Both the position numbers and the translations under genes were made by a program. DNA of 64,000 nucleotides, taken from assembly GCF_024437655.1 (NCBI RefSeq), contig NZ_JANBVF010000004.1:1-64000 (forward strand). Reading direction: 5' to 3'. The notes below the pieces were generated by a model, which saw nothing but the letters and a program-made list of their open reading frames with translations, was not told where the DNA came from and ran no database searches. Within the stretch, counting starts at the first letter, position 1; each line of letters opens with the position of its first letter. Source of the stretch: Chitinolyticbacter albus. GTDB lineage: Bacteria; Pseudomonadota; Gammaproteobacteria; Burkholderiales; Chitinibacteraceae. This document shows positions 63,946 through 64,000 of this stretch, in pieces.

Positions 63946-64000
63946 TCAGCCCAGCAGTTCCGCCCGCCGTCCGGTCAACAGGTAATCGATCAGCTCGCGC
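63946..64000 (-). CDS. C-terminal end of an unidentified protein (partial)
   Basis: A minus-strand frame enters from the right edge and stops at 63946-63948. The visible 17 residues, ARELIDYLLTGRRAELL and then G, form an amphipathic helix. Too little is present to name the protein. It would be convergent with the chitin-binding protein gene, with the hairpin between them. Confidence 0.4.
   Translation of the reverse strand, partial: RELIDYLLTGRRAELLG

Overview
The window is a stretch of chromosome from a high-GC betaproteobacterium. The gene content fits Neisseriales, possibly a chitin-associated genus of the Chitinibacteraceae kind. The evidence is the rplU-rpmA-obg/ispB block, DUF3422, Gcr-type and BPSS1780-type membrane proteins, a MaoC-Pta fusion next to ackA, a cysteine-poor DksA, the tol-pal-cpoB and ruv clusters, and a secreted protein with two chitin-binding (CBM5/12) modules. 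Genus-level placement is inference. I see no prophage, CRISPR array, rRNA operon or insertion sequence; the only tRNA is tRNA-Pro(CGG).

Layout. Positions 156-7877 (minus strand) carry a GNAT acetyltransferase and a compact six-gene run: a kleisin-like MksF, an unrecognised 217-residue protein, MksE, the SMC ATPase MksB, a YjbR-family protein and an RlmL-type methyltransferase. This is an Mks/Wadjet-like SMC system with an extra subunit and no adjacent JetD/MksG nuclease. Positions 8088-11361 hold obg, rpmA and rplU (minus) facing ispB and tRNA-Pro (plus). Positions 11414-24180 are mostly single housekeeping genes: a divergent HMGL-like enzyme, a BON lipoprotein, type II NADH dehydrogenase, DegV, DUF3422, an inositol-monophosphatase-family enzyme, hemB, two envelope proteins, a 2OG-Fe(II) oxygenase, a Gcr-type membrane protein and a fructosamine kinase family protein.

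Positions 24354-36179 are accessory in character: exbBD behind a possible Fur box, a decayed soxR, a WYL regulator divergent from a GST, a phosphopantetheinyl transferase, a deoxyribosyltransferase, an APH-fold kinase, a Ycf46-like AAA+ ATPase overlapping parE, a globin-like protein and an NmrA-type oxidoreductase. The last is divergent from an AraC regulator across two similar operator-like repeats. Positions 37261-48696 contain comM, an AlgZ/AlgR-type two-component system, dgkA, a BPSS1780-type protein, ackA with pta, an orphan lipoyl/E3-binding protein, an FUSC transporter, aroG, and dksA followed by a Zur-like gene.

Positions 49307-61053 form a long plus-strand block: a TonB-like protein, ruvC, a zinc-ribbon protein, ruvA, a NYN-LOTUS protein, PAP2, ruvB, tolQRAB-pal-cpoB, queE and queC. 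It combines Holliday junction processing, outer-membrane constriction and queuosine precursor synthesis. The window ends with a serine hydrolase, the chitin-binding protein, and the tail of another minus-strand gene.

The strongest non-coding observation is a repeat of about 110 bp with long terminal inverted repeats. It occurs twice in opposite orientation, at 13425-13537 and 50707-50816, with a conserved core. Many start codons were moved inward from the longest open frame on the basis of family alignment and Shine-Dalgarno sequences. Database searches were not possible, so family names rest on motif recognition.
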